Origin: a virus
Length of the DNA: 32,481 nt
Direction: 5' to 3' (one strand)
Virus record (IMG/VR): IMGVR_UViG_3300031703_000031
Span: 1-32,481 of that record
Positions 22,838-30,003 of this stretch are shown in pieces. Both the position numbers and the translations under genes were made by a program. The notes under the pieces are model-generated. The model searched no databases. It saw only the letters and a list, made by a program, of their open reading frames with translations, and was not told the DNA's origin. Numbering within the stretch: the first letter of the stretch is position 1; the number at the start of each line of letters is the position of its first letter.

Positions 22838-22863
22838 CACATCAAACCAATAGGAATAGAATA

Positions 22864-24942
22864 ATGCAATTATCCAACTATGGTAATGCGGCACAAGTAA
22901 TCGGTGTCCAGCACACCCAACAATTCCAGATGCAAATGAACGCTAAAATGTTCAGCATCTTAACCGATAAACTGTATCAAAACAAAGAAGGTGCAGTCAT
23001 TCGTGAGCTGTCTGCTAATGCAAGAGATGCACATGTTGCAGCTGGCAAAGCAGAGTTACCATTTCATATCACCTTACCCTCATGGATCTCGACAGAGTTC
23101 AAGATACGTGACTTCGGTACTGGCATAGATCCCGATGAATTTTATGATGTATACACAAACCTAGGACACTCAACCAAAGACCATGAGGATACCTCAATTG
23201 GCGCTTATGGATTAGGCTCAAAGACTCCGTTTGCTATCACTGACAGTTACACAATACGTAACTACTGGAATGGTATGGTCTATGTGTACACTGCATTTAA
23301 AGACTCAGGTATGCCCACAGTGTCCTTAGTAGGTTCAGAAGCTTCTGATGAAGTTAATGGACTTGAGATCAGTGTTGATATTGGTTCAGATGGTAATGTA
23401 TCTTCTTTCCGCAGAGAATGTGGAGAACAACTAGGATACTTCACTTTCAAACCAATCATACATAACTATGATGACTTCGTATGGCCTGAAATACCTGAGT
23501 TACACATGGGGTATGATGTAAAGTCTGGACACTATTCTTCTGAGATTACAGTAGTAATGGGCGGTATACCATATACCTCACCTATACGCTCACTTCCAGA
23601 AGGTTTAAAGAACTCTCTTTACCGACTAGACATAACTCTTGTAGCAGAGCTTGGTCAAGTGGATATACCACCATCAAGAGAGTCGTTAGAAATGACAGCT
23701 AAAACCATTGCATTCATTTCTGATAAGATTGCAGAAATATCTGGAGACTACATAATAGATTTCGAATATAGAGTAGAACATGCAGATAATCATGTTCAAC
23801 TAAATGCAATACTAAATAGCAGGATAGACGAATGGCTAAGTAATGGGCATTTCAATACGTCCAATTACAAATACAAAGGACTTACGTCTTCAGGTGAAAC
23901 GCTCACAGAACTACTTGATCAGGATCTAAAAACGTTTAATGCAAAGAAAAACGTTAGACATTACAAAAGCCTCAGGAATAACCACAATGGTTGTTCAGTA
24001 GGGTCACTTATAAACATGATGAAGAACTATAATCATGATAAAGATCAATCTACTCTGTACTTAAACGATTTATCACCAAGAGCTAACAAAGTAATAAATA
24101 GTAATAAAAGCGTACTGGAGACTAATTGTGTAGTTATCTTTCCTAATGAAAGAAAAACAAAACTGTTCTCAAAAGCTGTAAGTGAGGTACATGCAGAGTT
24201 AACTCAACTAGGTTTCAAACCTGTAAAGTTATCAACAATTCTGTCAATGCCCGTTGTAATTAAAAACACAACAAAAAGTAAAACGTATGACAAACCTGAT
24301 CAGGTATTCTTAACGAATAACAGAGGTGTTGTGCTTAAAGATTCAGTAAAAGAACTTCCAGAAGAAGGTTGTTTCGTAACAATGTCCAACTGGACTCTGG
24401 GTAAACGGGAATCATACATATCCTGTGTTAGGCTTTTACTTAACAAAGAAGTGTATGCTCTAAGAAGTCATGCTCAAGCTGCAGCATCTCGTTCAGGTAA
24501 GTGGACTTCAATCCATAAACTAGAAAGTGCCGTAGTAAAAGCATTAACTGCAAGACTAAAAAGAGCAAAAGATGCCGAAGAAACCTTGAGAATCCTAACA
24601 GTGCATGCAAACTGCGGACCATTGTTTGACGAAAACATAGAGAAAGTTGAACTAAACCCTAAGAAAAAGCTAGCAAAGCTTATTAAAGTTTGTAGGGAAG
24701 TACAAGTGGAGTTCAACAACTCTCGTCTGTCACGTGAAGAGGAATATCAAATCCTAAACTTAGGAATCCCCGAGTACAGGTCTGAAGCTAGGCCACCAGC
24801 GTACATAGTTAGGTACGCAAATGAAACGTCTGATAAGTGGTCTCTAATTATCATGTCAACGTTCTACCATAACAGGTGGAATGATGGAGGTAAGGAAGCA
24901 TTACGTCAGGCACTTAATCTAATCGAAGGTAATTTCAAATGA
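22864..24942 (+). CDS. rIIA-like GHKL-fold ATPase
   Basis: A 692-residue protein with an N-terminal GHKL ATP-binding domain: N-box RELSANARDAHVAAG (E48, N52, D55), G1 box IRDFGTGID (D83, G85, G87) and G2 box SIGAYGLGSKTPF (about 111-123). The remaining 450 residues resemble the long C-terminus of phage rIIA-like proteins. In T4, rIIA with rIIB lets infection proceed in lambda lysogens that carry the RexAB exclusion system and affects lysis timing; the biochemical role remains unclear. The next gene is the rIIB partner and overlaps by four bases, which makes the call firm. All ATP-binding residues are present. Confidence 0.8.
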   Translation: MQLSNYGNAAQVIGVQHTQQFQMQMNAKMFSILTDKLYQNKEGAVIRELSANARDAHVAAGKAELPFHITLPSWISTEFKIRDFGTGIDPDEFYDVYTNLGHSTKDHEDTSIGAYGLGSKTPFAITDSYTIRNYWNGMVYVYTAFKDSGMPTVSLVGSEASDEVNGLEISVDIGSDGNVSSFRRECGEQLGYFTFKPIIHNYDDFVWPEIPELHMGYDVKSGHYSSEITVVMGGIPYTSPIRSLPEGLKNSLYRLDITLVAELGQVDIPPSRESLEMTAKTIAFISDKIAEISGDYIIDFEYRVEHADNHVQLNAILNSRIDEWLSNGHFNTSNYKYKGLTSSGETLTELLDQDLKTFNAKKNVRHYKSLRNNHNGCSVGSLINMMKNYNHDKDQSTLYLNDLSPRANKVINSNKSVLETNCVVIFPNERKTKLFSKAVSEVHAELTQLGFKPVKLSTILSMPVVIKNTTKSKTYDKPDQVFLTNNRGVVLKDSVKELPEEGCFVTMSNWTLGKRESYISCVRLLLNKEVYALRSHAQAAASRSGKWTSIHKLESAVVKALTARLKRAKDAEETLRILTVHANCGPLFDENIEKVELNPKKKLAKLIKVCREVQVEFNNSRLSREEEYQILNLGIPEYRSEARPPAYIVRYANETSDKWSLIIMSTFYHNRWNDGGKEALRQALNLIEGNFK

Positions 24943-25700
24943 ATATAATCACAGATCATTCAGTAACGCTCTTTGACAATCTAAAACCTGTCACAGTAAC
25001 AGACTCCCATGCTCTGTTTGAAGATATAAAAGATCTAGTGTCAATGGGAAACTACAATGAAGCCCTAGACTTAATTGACAACAGGCGTACAGCTAAGAAA
25101 GCAATCACTAATACTGACTTTGAGTTAGTGGGTGACTGCTTGTACTTAGACGACTACCGAATCCCTGACAACATGGCTTCGCGTATCTTCGACCTAACAG
25201 CTAGCTACAACTCTGTAAAGCCACTGGAAAGGTTCTTCCGCAACTTACTAGCTAACCCATCATATCGTGCAGTACAGGAGTTATACGGCTTCCTAGAACT
25301 GTCTAAGCTACCAATCACAGATGATGGATACTTTGTTGCATACAAAGCAGTCAACTATGACTATCGTGATTGCTACACAGGCACTATGGATAACAGCGTA
25401 GGTGCACAACCGACCATGCCACGTAATCTAGTGGACGAAGATAAGAATCGTACATGCTCTGCAGGTCTGCACTTTGCAGGATATGAGTATGCACGTGGGT
25501 TTGTACCAAGTGAAGGCCATCTAATGGCTGTTCGTATTAACCCAAAAGATGTAGTCGCCATCCCTTCAGATTATAACAACATGAAAGGTCGTGCATCGAC
25601 TTATACTATTGTCAATGAGATCGAAGGTATGCATGACACACTAACAGATACGCCTCTGTATAAAGGCGACTTAGAAGCACAATCATCACTATCACTATAA
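24939..25700 (+). CDS. rIIB-like protein
   Basis: A 253-residue protein. The C-terminal part carries the block typical of phage rIIB-like proteins: LYGFLELSKLPITDDGYFVA, YKAVNYDY, CYTGTMDNSVG, MPRNLVDEDKNRTCSAGLHF and GYEYARGF (about 115-190). The N-terminal 90 residues include a helical repeat-like stretch (DIKDLVSMGNYNEALDLIDN). The ATG overlaps the rIIA stop (ATGA), so the pair is made together and probably forms a complex. Marine phages without other T4 features often carry such a pair; the role in them is not known. Confidence 0.8.
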   Translation: MNIITDHSVTLFDNLKPVTVTDSHALFEDIKDLVSMGNYNEALDLIDNRRTAKKAITNTDFELVGDCLYLDDYRIPDNMASRIFDLTASYNSVKPLERFFRNLLANPSYRAVQELYGFLELSKLPITDDGYFVAYKAVNYDYRDCYTGTMDNSVGAQPTMPRNLVDEDKNRTCSAGLHFAGYEYARGFVPSEGHLMAVRINPKDVVAIPSDYNNMKGRASTYTIVNEIEGMHDTLTDTPLYKGDLEAQSSLSL

Positions 25701-25716
25701 TCCAAAGGATATACAA

Positions 25717-26187
25717 ATGTCAGACACAAACTTAGGAACAAGCATCTTACGTAACGTAACACTCAACTATCTAAAAGTTGACCCATCAAAGCCAGTATCT
25801 CCTTTCGGAACATTGCAGTGGGAAGTTCAAATCGAAGTACCAGAAGATCGATCTGATGAAATCTCAGAGATGGGTAAACTTCGTACACTAGATAATGGTA
25901 ACGTAGCTGTAAACATCAAACGCAAAGCTTTAAAGCATGATGGGTCAGCAAACTTCCCAGTAGCACTTGTAGATGCTAAGAAACAACCAATTGAAGTTTA
26001 CACAAACATTGGTAACGGTAGTACAGGTAACGTCAAAGTATATCGTAATGAATACGATGTAGCTGGTCGTCAAGGTATCTCAACAAGCCTTAGTGCAATC
26101 CAAATCACTAATCTAATTGAGTACACAGGATCAGTAGATTTTGACATTGAAGCAGATGACGCAGTAGCAACACACGACGACTTCTAA
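25717..26187 (+). CDS. Putative single-stranded-DNA-binding protein
   Basis: A 156-residue protein: GTSILRNVTLNYLKVDPSKP, VSPFGTLQWEVQIEVPEDRS, NGNVAVNIKRKALKHDGSAN, then NGSTGNVKVYRNEYDVAGRQ, and an acidic end (FDIEADDAVATHDDF). Similar proteins in marine phages replace T7 gp2.5 and are described as SSB-like; the beta-rich body and acidic tail ending in an aromatic residue fit. It is the last gene of the rIIA operon, with a terminator right after it, as expected for a protein needed in quantity. Confidence rests on remembered family likeness. Confidence 0.6.
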   Translation: MSDTNLGTSILRNVTLNYLKVDPSKPVSPFGTLQWEVQIEVPEDRSDEISEMGKLRTLDNGNVAVNIKRKALKHDGSANFPVALVDAKKQPIEVYTNIGNGSTGNVKVYRNEYDVAGRQGISTSLSAIQITNLIEYTGSVDFDIEADDAVATHDDF

Positions 26188-26197
26188 ATAGAAACAA

Positions 26198-26228
26198 GAG
26201 AGGCCTAGCAAGCCTCTCACTATTTTAT
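26198..26228 (+). terminator. Rightward terminator after the SSB-like gene
   Basis: Perfect seven-base stem GAGAGGC/GCCTCTC (26198-26204, 26212-26218) with a seven-base loop, followed by ACTATTTTAT. The T-run is short, so some read-through into the next genes is likely, and no promoter is visible before the gene at 26359. Confidence 0.65.
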
Positions 26229-26357
26229 ATGTCAAGTGACAAAGGAATGTACCTAAAGTATCTAAAGGAACCGTTGAGGCAAGAAACTCAGATGGTTATG
26301 TTAATACCCACATTAATGTTCATATCTTTCATTCTAAATATGATCGACAGGAAGTAA
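26229..26357 (+). CDS. 42-residue membrane peptide
   Basis: MSSDKGMYLKYLKEPLRQET, then one hydrophobic segment (MVMLIPTLMFISFILNMI) and IDRK. It ends one base before the ATG of the GP88-like gene (TAA A ATG), and that gene's ribosome site lies inside its last codons, so translation is coupled. There is no ribosome site before its own ATG, which sits right beside the terminator, so it may be made poorly or start at an internal codon. Only the membrane anchor can be stated. Confidence 0.4.
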   Translation: MSSDKGMYLKYLKEPLRQETQMVMLIPTLMFISFILNMIDRK

Positions 26358-26358
26358 A

Positions 26359-27009
26359 ATGATTAAACTATCTAAAACAAGCAAGATGCCACGTAAATGT
26401 AAATCATGGTCGTTGGAAGCCTTGAAGACATGCCCCGGAAGTATTAAAGAAGTAGTCAAAGGAATTATAGAACTTGTAGATGCGTGTAAAGGTTGTTACG
26501 CAACAACTGGTATGTATAACATGCCTAATGTTAAAGCACCAAGAGCACATAACAAAGAAGATTGGAAAAGAAAAGATTGGGTTGCAGATATGATTGCATC
26601 AATACTAAATGATGAACTGTTTAGATGGTTCGACAGTGGAGACTGTTATGACGTACGTCTAGCAAGAAAGATTAAACAAGTTATAGAAGGGACACCAACA
26701 ACTAAACATTGGTTCCCAACAAGACAACACAAGTTCCCTAAATTCGCCAAGATATTAAATGAGATAGCTGCTATGCCTAACGCAGTAGTACGTCTATCCT
26801 CTGATTCTATCAATGGTGGTATCATAGAAGGTGAAACCACTTCAACTATATGGAGTGTTAAACCACCTAAAGAAGCCTTTGAATGTGGTGCATATACAAG
26901 AGAAGGTCAATGTAAAGATTGTAGAGCATGTTGGGATAAGACAGTAAAAGTAGTTGCATACCCCGGTCATGGGGCAAAGATGCTTAAAGTAATCAGAATA
27001 CAAGGGTAA
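26359..27009 (+). CDS. GP88-like phage protein with cysteine clusters
   Basis: A 216-residue protein resembling the phage family Gene product 88. Front: TCPGS (C25), then ACKGCYATTGMYN (C43, C46). Middle: ELFRWFDSGDCYDVRLARKI and TKHWFPTRQH, VVRLSSDSI, in the rhythm of alternating beta/alpha barrel elements. End: FECGAYTREGQCKDCRACWD, that is C176, C185, C188 and C191 in a C-x8-C-x2-C-x2-C pattern. Seven cysteines in two groups suggest zinc or an iron-sulphur cluster. The family has no known function to me; its shape recalls short radical-SAM-like barrels, but the classical CxxxCxxC loop is not present, so no activity is claimed. Confidence 0.65.
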   Translation: MIKLSKTSKMPRKCKSWSLEALKTCPGSIKEVVKGIIELVDACKGCYATTGMYNMPNVKAPRAHNKEDWKRKDWVADMIASILNDELFRWFDSGDCYDVRLARKIKQVIEGTPTTKHWFPTRQHKFPKFAKILNEIAAMPNAVVRLSSDSINGGIIEGETTSTIWSVKPPKEAFECGAYTREGQCKDCRACWDKTVKVVAYPGHGAKMLKVIRIQG

Positions 27010-27013
27010 TAAA

Positions 27014-27430
27014 ATGATAGAAGCAGCAATAATGTGCTTAGCACTAAATATATACCACGAAGCAAGAGATCAACCAATAGTAGGTCAAATAGCCGTAGGT
27101 TTTAGCACGTTAAATCGTGTAAAAGACAAACGATACCCATCAACTGTGTGTGGAGTGGTCAAACAAGCTAGGTATCATGAATGGAATACCGACTATCCAA
27201 TACGACATCGTTGCCAATATTCATGGTTTTGTGATGGATTATCAGACATACCTAAAAACGACAAAGCTATGCTAGAAGCGTCACTGCTTGCACATGCTAT
27301 CTTTTATGGGTCGGTAACTGATATCTCAGATGGTGCGACACACTACCATGCTACGTGGATTGATACGCCATATTGGGCAGATCATATGACTACAGTTTTT
27401 ACAATTGATGATCATATATTCTACCGATAA
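27014..27430 (+). CDS. SleB-type cell wall hydrolase
   Basis: A 138-residue protein of the SleB/Hydrolase_2 family. Signatures: ALNIYHEARDQPIVGQIAVG with the likely catalytic E16, LNRVKDKRYPSTVCGVVKQ, CQYSWFCDG (67-75) and GATHYHATWIDTPYWA. Family members are lytic transglycosylases that split the glycan backbone of peptidoglycan. There is no signal peptide or binding domain. It is the second wall-degrading enzyme of this phage, but is carried on the rightward strand, 23 kb from the M15 endolysin, with the GP88-like gene four bases upstream. It may help lysis or act at another infection stage. Confidence 0.82.
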   Translation: MIEAAIMCLALNIYHEARDQPIVGQIAVGFSTLNRVKDKRYPSTVCGVVKQARYHEWNTDYPIRHRCQYSWFCDGLSDIPKNDKAMLEASLLAHAIFYGSVTDISDGATHYHATWIDTPYWADHMTTVFTIDDHIFYR

Positions 27431-27457
27431 AGCATTGACGTCTAGGTTACTCTCTAG

Positions 27458-27480
27458 ATCTTTTAAGTACCTTATAGAAC
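27458..27480 (+). promoter_or_regulatory. Promoter-like element before the small-terminase operon
   Basis: Core ATCTTTTAAGTACCTT at 27458-27473 continues ATAGAAC, differing from the leftward tandem copies by one missing G. It lies in the 75-base gap between the SleB gene and the gene at 27506, 26 bases before that ATG, and reads with it. Nothing like a terminator is obvious in the gap. Confidence 0.65.
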
Positions 27481-27505
27481 TTATAATAACTACGGAGTAA
27501 CCTAC

Positions 27506-28000
27506 ATGAAAGATCACGTTAAGTACGTGGATGGCGTTGTAAAGCCTGAAAACCTAACAAAAAAGCCTAAGATTGCAATAACAGAATCTTCACTTGCAAA
27601 CCTTAAACCTAGATGGGATAAGGAACACATGAAAATGATGCAGGGTAAGAGTATAGAAAAGCGGAAATCTAACAAAGAAGCCCGTGAGAAAATGAAAGAA
27701 ACTGTTGAAATCTTAAAGTATTTATCAGATGGTGTAATTGCAGACATGCCAACAGGTCTAACAGTTATGCAAATAATGATGCTAAGGGCTATACAAGACG
27801 GTGATCCTGCAGAAGCATCTAAGCTTGCTGCAACTATAGCTGAATACCAACAGCCTAAACTTCAACGTAGTGAGAACATAAACACTAATATCAATTTAGA
27901 AGACCTTACTGATGAAGAACTAGCACAACAACTAGCAATCATAAATGAACCTAACCTAAAACCACTAAAAGATATAGAGGGTGAGGTTGTTAATGACTAG
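27506..28000 (+). CDS. Probable terminase small subunit
   Basis: A 164-residue helical protein. The middle (GLTVMQIMMLRAIQDGDPAE, ASKLAATIAEYQQPKLQRSE) and the acidic C-terminal LEDLTDEELAQQLAIINEPN follow the plan of phage small terminases: multimer-forming helices, a 'K P' turn, and a tail that binds the large subunit. The basic N-terminal half would hold the DNA-binding part. Its position away from terL, on the other strand, is unusual but is known in podoviruses. No helix-turn-helix can be picked with certainty. CGGAG precedes the ATG. Confidence 0.5.
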   Translation: MKDHVKYVDGVVKPENLTKKPKIAITESSLANLKPRWDKEHMKMMQGKSIEKRKSNKEAREKMKETVEILKYLSDGVIADMPTGLTVMQIMMLRAIQDGDPAEASKLAATIAEYQQPKLQRSENINTNINLEDLTDEELAQQLAIINEPNLKPLKDIEGEVVND

Positions 28001-28133
28001 CTACAACAACATAACTGGTGATGCGCTAGTATCTAAAAGTAATACTAAGAAGTTCAGAGATAATTACGACAAAATATTCTCTAAGCCTGATAAGGAAAAG
28101 AAAGATGAAAGAAAACTTAAAAGAGTTCCTTAA
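27993..28133 (+). CDS. 46-residue basic peptide
   Basis: Reads MTSYNNITGDALVSKSNTKK, then FRDNYDKIFSKP and a Lys/Arg-rich end. The pattern 'SYN-ITGD-L-(S/T)K-ST--(F/Y)R-NYD-IF' is a small conserved phage peptide I recognise, of unknown role. It overlaps the end of the small-terminase-like gene by eight bases and the next gene by 29 bases. Possibly co-operates with that terminase protein, given the coupling. Confidence 0.55.
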   Translation: MTSYNNITGDALVSKSNTKKFRDNYDKIFSKPDKEKKDERKLKRVP

Positions 28134-28209
28134 AGGAGCTACGTACACACTAGTTTTTATAACAGTATTAATCTTATTAATCAAAAATAGCTCAGAAGCT
28201 TTATGGTGA
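28105..28209 (+). CDS. 34-residue membrane peptide
   Basis: MKENLKEFLKGATYTLVFIT then VLILLIKNSSEALW: a charged N-terminus and one membrane helix (about 12-27). It starts inside the previous gene, with AAGGA nine bases upstream, and ends five bases before the next ATG. Tiny one-helix proteins in phages often act as pinholins or modulators; here nothing decides this. Confidence 0.45.
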   Translation: MKENLKEFLKGATYTLVFITVLILLIKNSSEALW

Positions 28210-28214
28210 ACTAA

Positions 28215-28496
28215 ATGACCCCTAACTTTTTAAGTGACGAAGCATGTCAGTTTTTAATAAAAGACTACTCTGCAAATCGTTGGAGTGATCCCGTACTAAA
28301 ACCTAAAATGATCGCAGTTAATGAAGAATACTTCAGATCAATCCAAAGAGATAGCGAGTTCTTAGAGATTCTAATGGAAAAGAAACTTGAAGAATGGGAA
28401 TCCTATGATGAATGTGTGAACGAACACGACAGGAATCTATCTGAATCAGAAATGGAAGGAGAAGAATATGCACATGGGAATCGTTTTCAAACCTAA
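28215..28496 (+). CDS. 93-residue acidic hypothetical protein
   Basis: MTPNFLSDEACQFLIKDYSA at the start; the C-terminal half is highly acidic (EKKLEEWESYDECVNEHDRN, SESEMEGEEY). No domain recognised. No clear ribosome site, so translation is probably coupled to the gene just upstream. Overlaps the next gene by 29 bases. Confidence 0.5.
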   Translation: MTPNFLSDEACQFLIKDYSANRWSDPVLKPKMIAVNEEYFRSIQRDSEFLEILMEKKLEEWESYDECVNEHDRNLSESEMEGEEYAHGNRFQT

Positions 28497-28716
28497 GATA
28501 GGTGAACACCTGCGTAAGTCAGAAGGGTACAGGTCTGATAAATACAGTGAAGAAGAGTTAGAAACAATCGTTCAACTTAGAGCCAATGGAGTCACATACA
28601 AAGCGTGTGGTGAATCTATAGGTAAACCAGTAGGAAGTATTGCTAACATGATAAGTTATCACGACCTTCAGTATAGAATTGATAAAGCAATAAAGCTTAG
28701 AGGATTAGGACTATGA
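28468..28716 (+). CDS. Small helix-turn-helix protein
   Basis: An 82-residue protein whose middle, YSEEELETIVQLRANGVTYK then ACGESIGKPVGSIANMISYH, has the spacing of a helix-turn-helix (helix of E/L/I, 'ANGVTYKACGESIG' turn, recognition helix 'PVGSIANMI'). Likely DNA binding: a transcription factor or a terminase-like recognition unit. Good ribosome site (AAGGAG) before ATG 28468. It overlaps both neighbours. Confidence 0.6.
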   Translation: MHMGIVFKPKIGEHLRKSEGYRSDKYSEEELETIVQLRANGVTYKACGESIGKPVGSIANMISYHDLQYRIDKAIKLRGLGL

Positions 28717-29432
28717 ACATAGTTCTTTCCCTCTATGATTACACTGGTGTAGCTGCAATACCTTGGGCTAAAACAGGGCATACATGCTATTGTTATGACA
28801 TACAACATGATGGTACACAAGTAGATAAGTATGAAGGTGGTGGTTCTATACACTACCTAAATGCAGACCTACACGACTACAGTTCCTTACTGTCTCTATG
28901 GCATAAGTTTAGAGATGCAGATAGTAACATTGTGTTTGCAATGGCATTCCCTGTGTGCACTGACTTAGCTGTAAGCGGTGCTGCATGGTTTAAAGCTAAA
29001 TACTTCAAAGATCCTCAGTTCCAAAGAAAAGCAGTAAGTTATGCAAGGTGGTGTGATGAATTATTCGCTGATCTAAAAGTTCCATACTATATAGAAAACC
29101 CAGTATCAGTCTTGTCAACAAAATGGCGTAAGCCAGACTATCGTTTCCACCCCTATGAATACGGTGGTTACATCAAAAAGAATGAAGAAATCCACCCACT
29201 GTATCCAGAATACATTGCACCAAGAGATGCATACTCTAAAAGAACATGTCTGTGGACAGGTGGTAAATTCAAAATGCCAGCAAAAGATCCAGTAAGTTGT
29301 GAAAACTATGGAGCAAGTACGCAACATAGTAAACTTGGAGGTAAGTCTATGAAAACAAAGAACATACGATCCGCAACTCCAAGAGGTTTTGCAGAAGCAG
29401 TGTATCAAGCTAATTCGGAAAATACATTATGA
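28713..29432 (+). CDS. DNA cytosine-C5 methyltransferase-like protein
   Basis: A 239-residue protein. VLSLYDYTGVAAIPWAKTGH (4-23) stands for the S-adenosylmethionine loop (motif I), followed by the acidic CYDIQHD; AMAFPVCTDLAVSGAAWF has the catalytic-loop P-x-C (80-82, motif IV); YYIENPVSVLSTKWRKP has ENP (128-130, motif VI). Matches a phage family annotated as cytosine methyltransferase. It is shorter than restriction-type enzymes (usually over 300 residues), and no target-recognition domain or QxRxR motif is visible, so the substrate is uncertain: phage DNA protection or another base modification. Overlaps both neighbours by four bases. Confidence 0.65.
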   Translation: MNIVLSLYDYTGVAAIPWAKTGHTCYCYDIQHDGTQVDKYEGGGSIHYLNADLHDYSSLLSLWHKFRDADSNIVFAMAFPVCTDLAVSGAAWFKAKYFKDPQFQRKAVSYARWCDELFADLKVPYYIENPVSVLSTKWRKPDYRFHPYEYGGYIKKNEEIHPLYPEYIAPRDAYSKRTCLWTGGKFKMPAKDPVSCENYGASTQHSKLGGKSMKTKNIRSATPRGFAEAVYQANSENTL

Positions 29433-29749
29433 AATCTAAAGTTGGTTATAGTATTGGTGAACCGTCTAAAGAAGAACCTTGGTTCGATGACTTCGGAGAT
29501 ACTGATAAATTATGTATAAGAAGTGCAACAAACTCACAAGTAGGTGGTGATCATTACAAAAACCAAGGAATACAACCACTTGAGGCTACCTTTGTTAACT
29601 TCGGTTACGAGGGAGTACGTGCATCAATCTATACAAAAGTAGGTAAATACCTAACACGCGATAAAGGTACACATCGTCAAGATATAACAAAAGCTATACA
29701 CGTATTGCAAATGCAAATAGAGTTCCTAGATAGAGACAATAAAGAATGA
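29429..29749 (+). CDS. DUF3310 protein (T7 gp1.7-related)
   Basis: A 106-residue protein with NSQVGGDHYKNQGIQPLEAT (35-54), the mark of DUF3310, then SIYTKVGKYLTRDKGTHRQD and a C-terminal helix. DUF3310 occurs in T7 gp1.7, a nucleotide kinase that makes dGTP and dTTP precursors. The rest of gp1.7 is missing here, so kinase activity cannot be assumed. It sits among nucleotide metabolism genes (redoxin, ribonucleotide reductase), which supports a nucleotide role. ATGA overlaps on both sides. Confidence 0.75.
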   Translation: MKSKVGYSIGEPSKEEPWFDDFGDTDKLCIRSATNSQVGGDHYKNQGIQPLEATFVNFGYEGVRASIYTKVGKYLTRDKGTHRQDITKAIHVLQMQIEFLDRDNKE

Positions 29750-30003
29750 TTACAATAGTAACTGAAATACTTTGGCTATCAACAGCACTTGCAGTGTTTT
29801 CTTCAGTAATACTCTTCATACTAAACCCACTGTATGCTTACTGGATAGAAAACAAATACCGTATAGATTTAGAAAGCGAACTGTACATAAAAGTATCGGA
29901 AGCTGTAGAAATAGCAGTAGAAGATGGATTACAAATTAGTATTAATTTCACAGTGGGAGAACCAGAAGTTGAAGAAGCCTCAAAAGAAAAAGAAAGTACC
30001 TAG
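29746..30003 (+). CDS. 85-residue membrane protein
   Basis: An N-terminal membrane segment (about 7-32: EILWLSTALAVFSSVILF then ILNPLYAYWI), followed by a charged helical part and a Glu/Lys-rich tail. The tail's DNA is also read in another frame as the start of PhoH. No family recognised. Its ATG overlaps the DUF3310 stop, and ribosome sites between these genes are absent, so coupling is likely. Confidence 0.5.
   Translation: MITIVTEILWLSTALAVFSSVILFILNPLYAYWIENKYRIDLESELYIKVSEAVEIAVEDGLQISINFTVGEPEVEEASKEKEST

Noticed and set aside
26359-27009. Radical SAM enzyme
   Set aside because: No CxxxCxxC loop is present; cysteines are arranged differently, so only a possible metal cluster is proposed.
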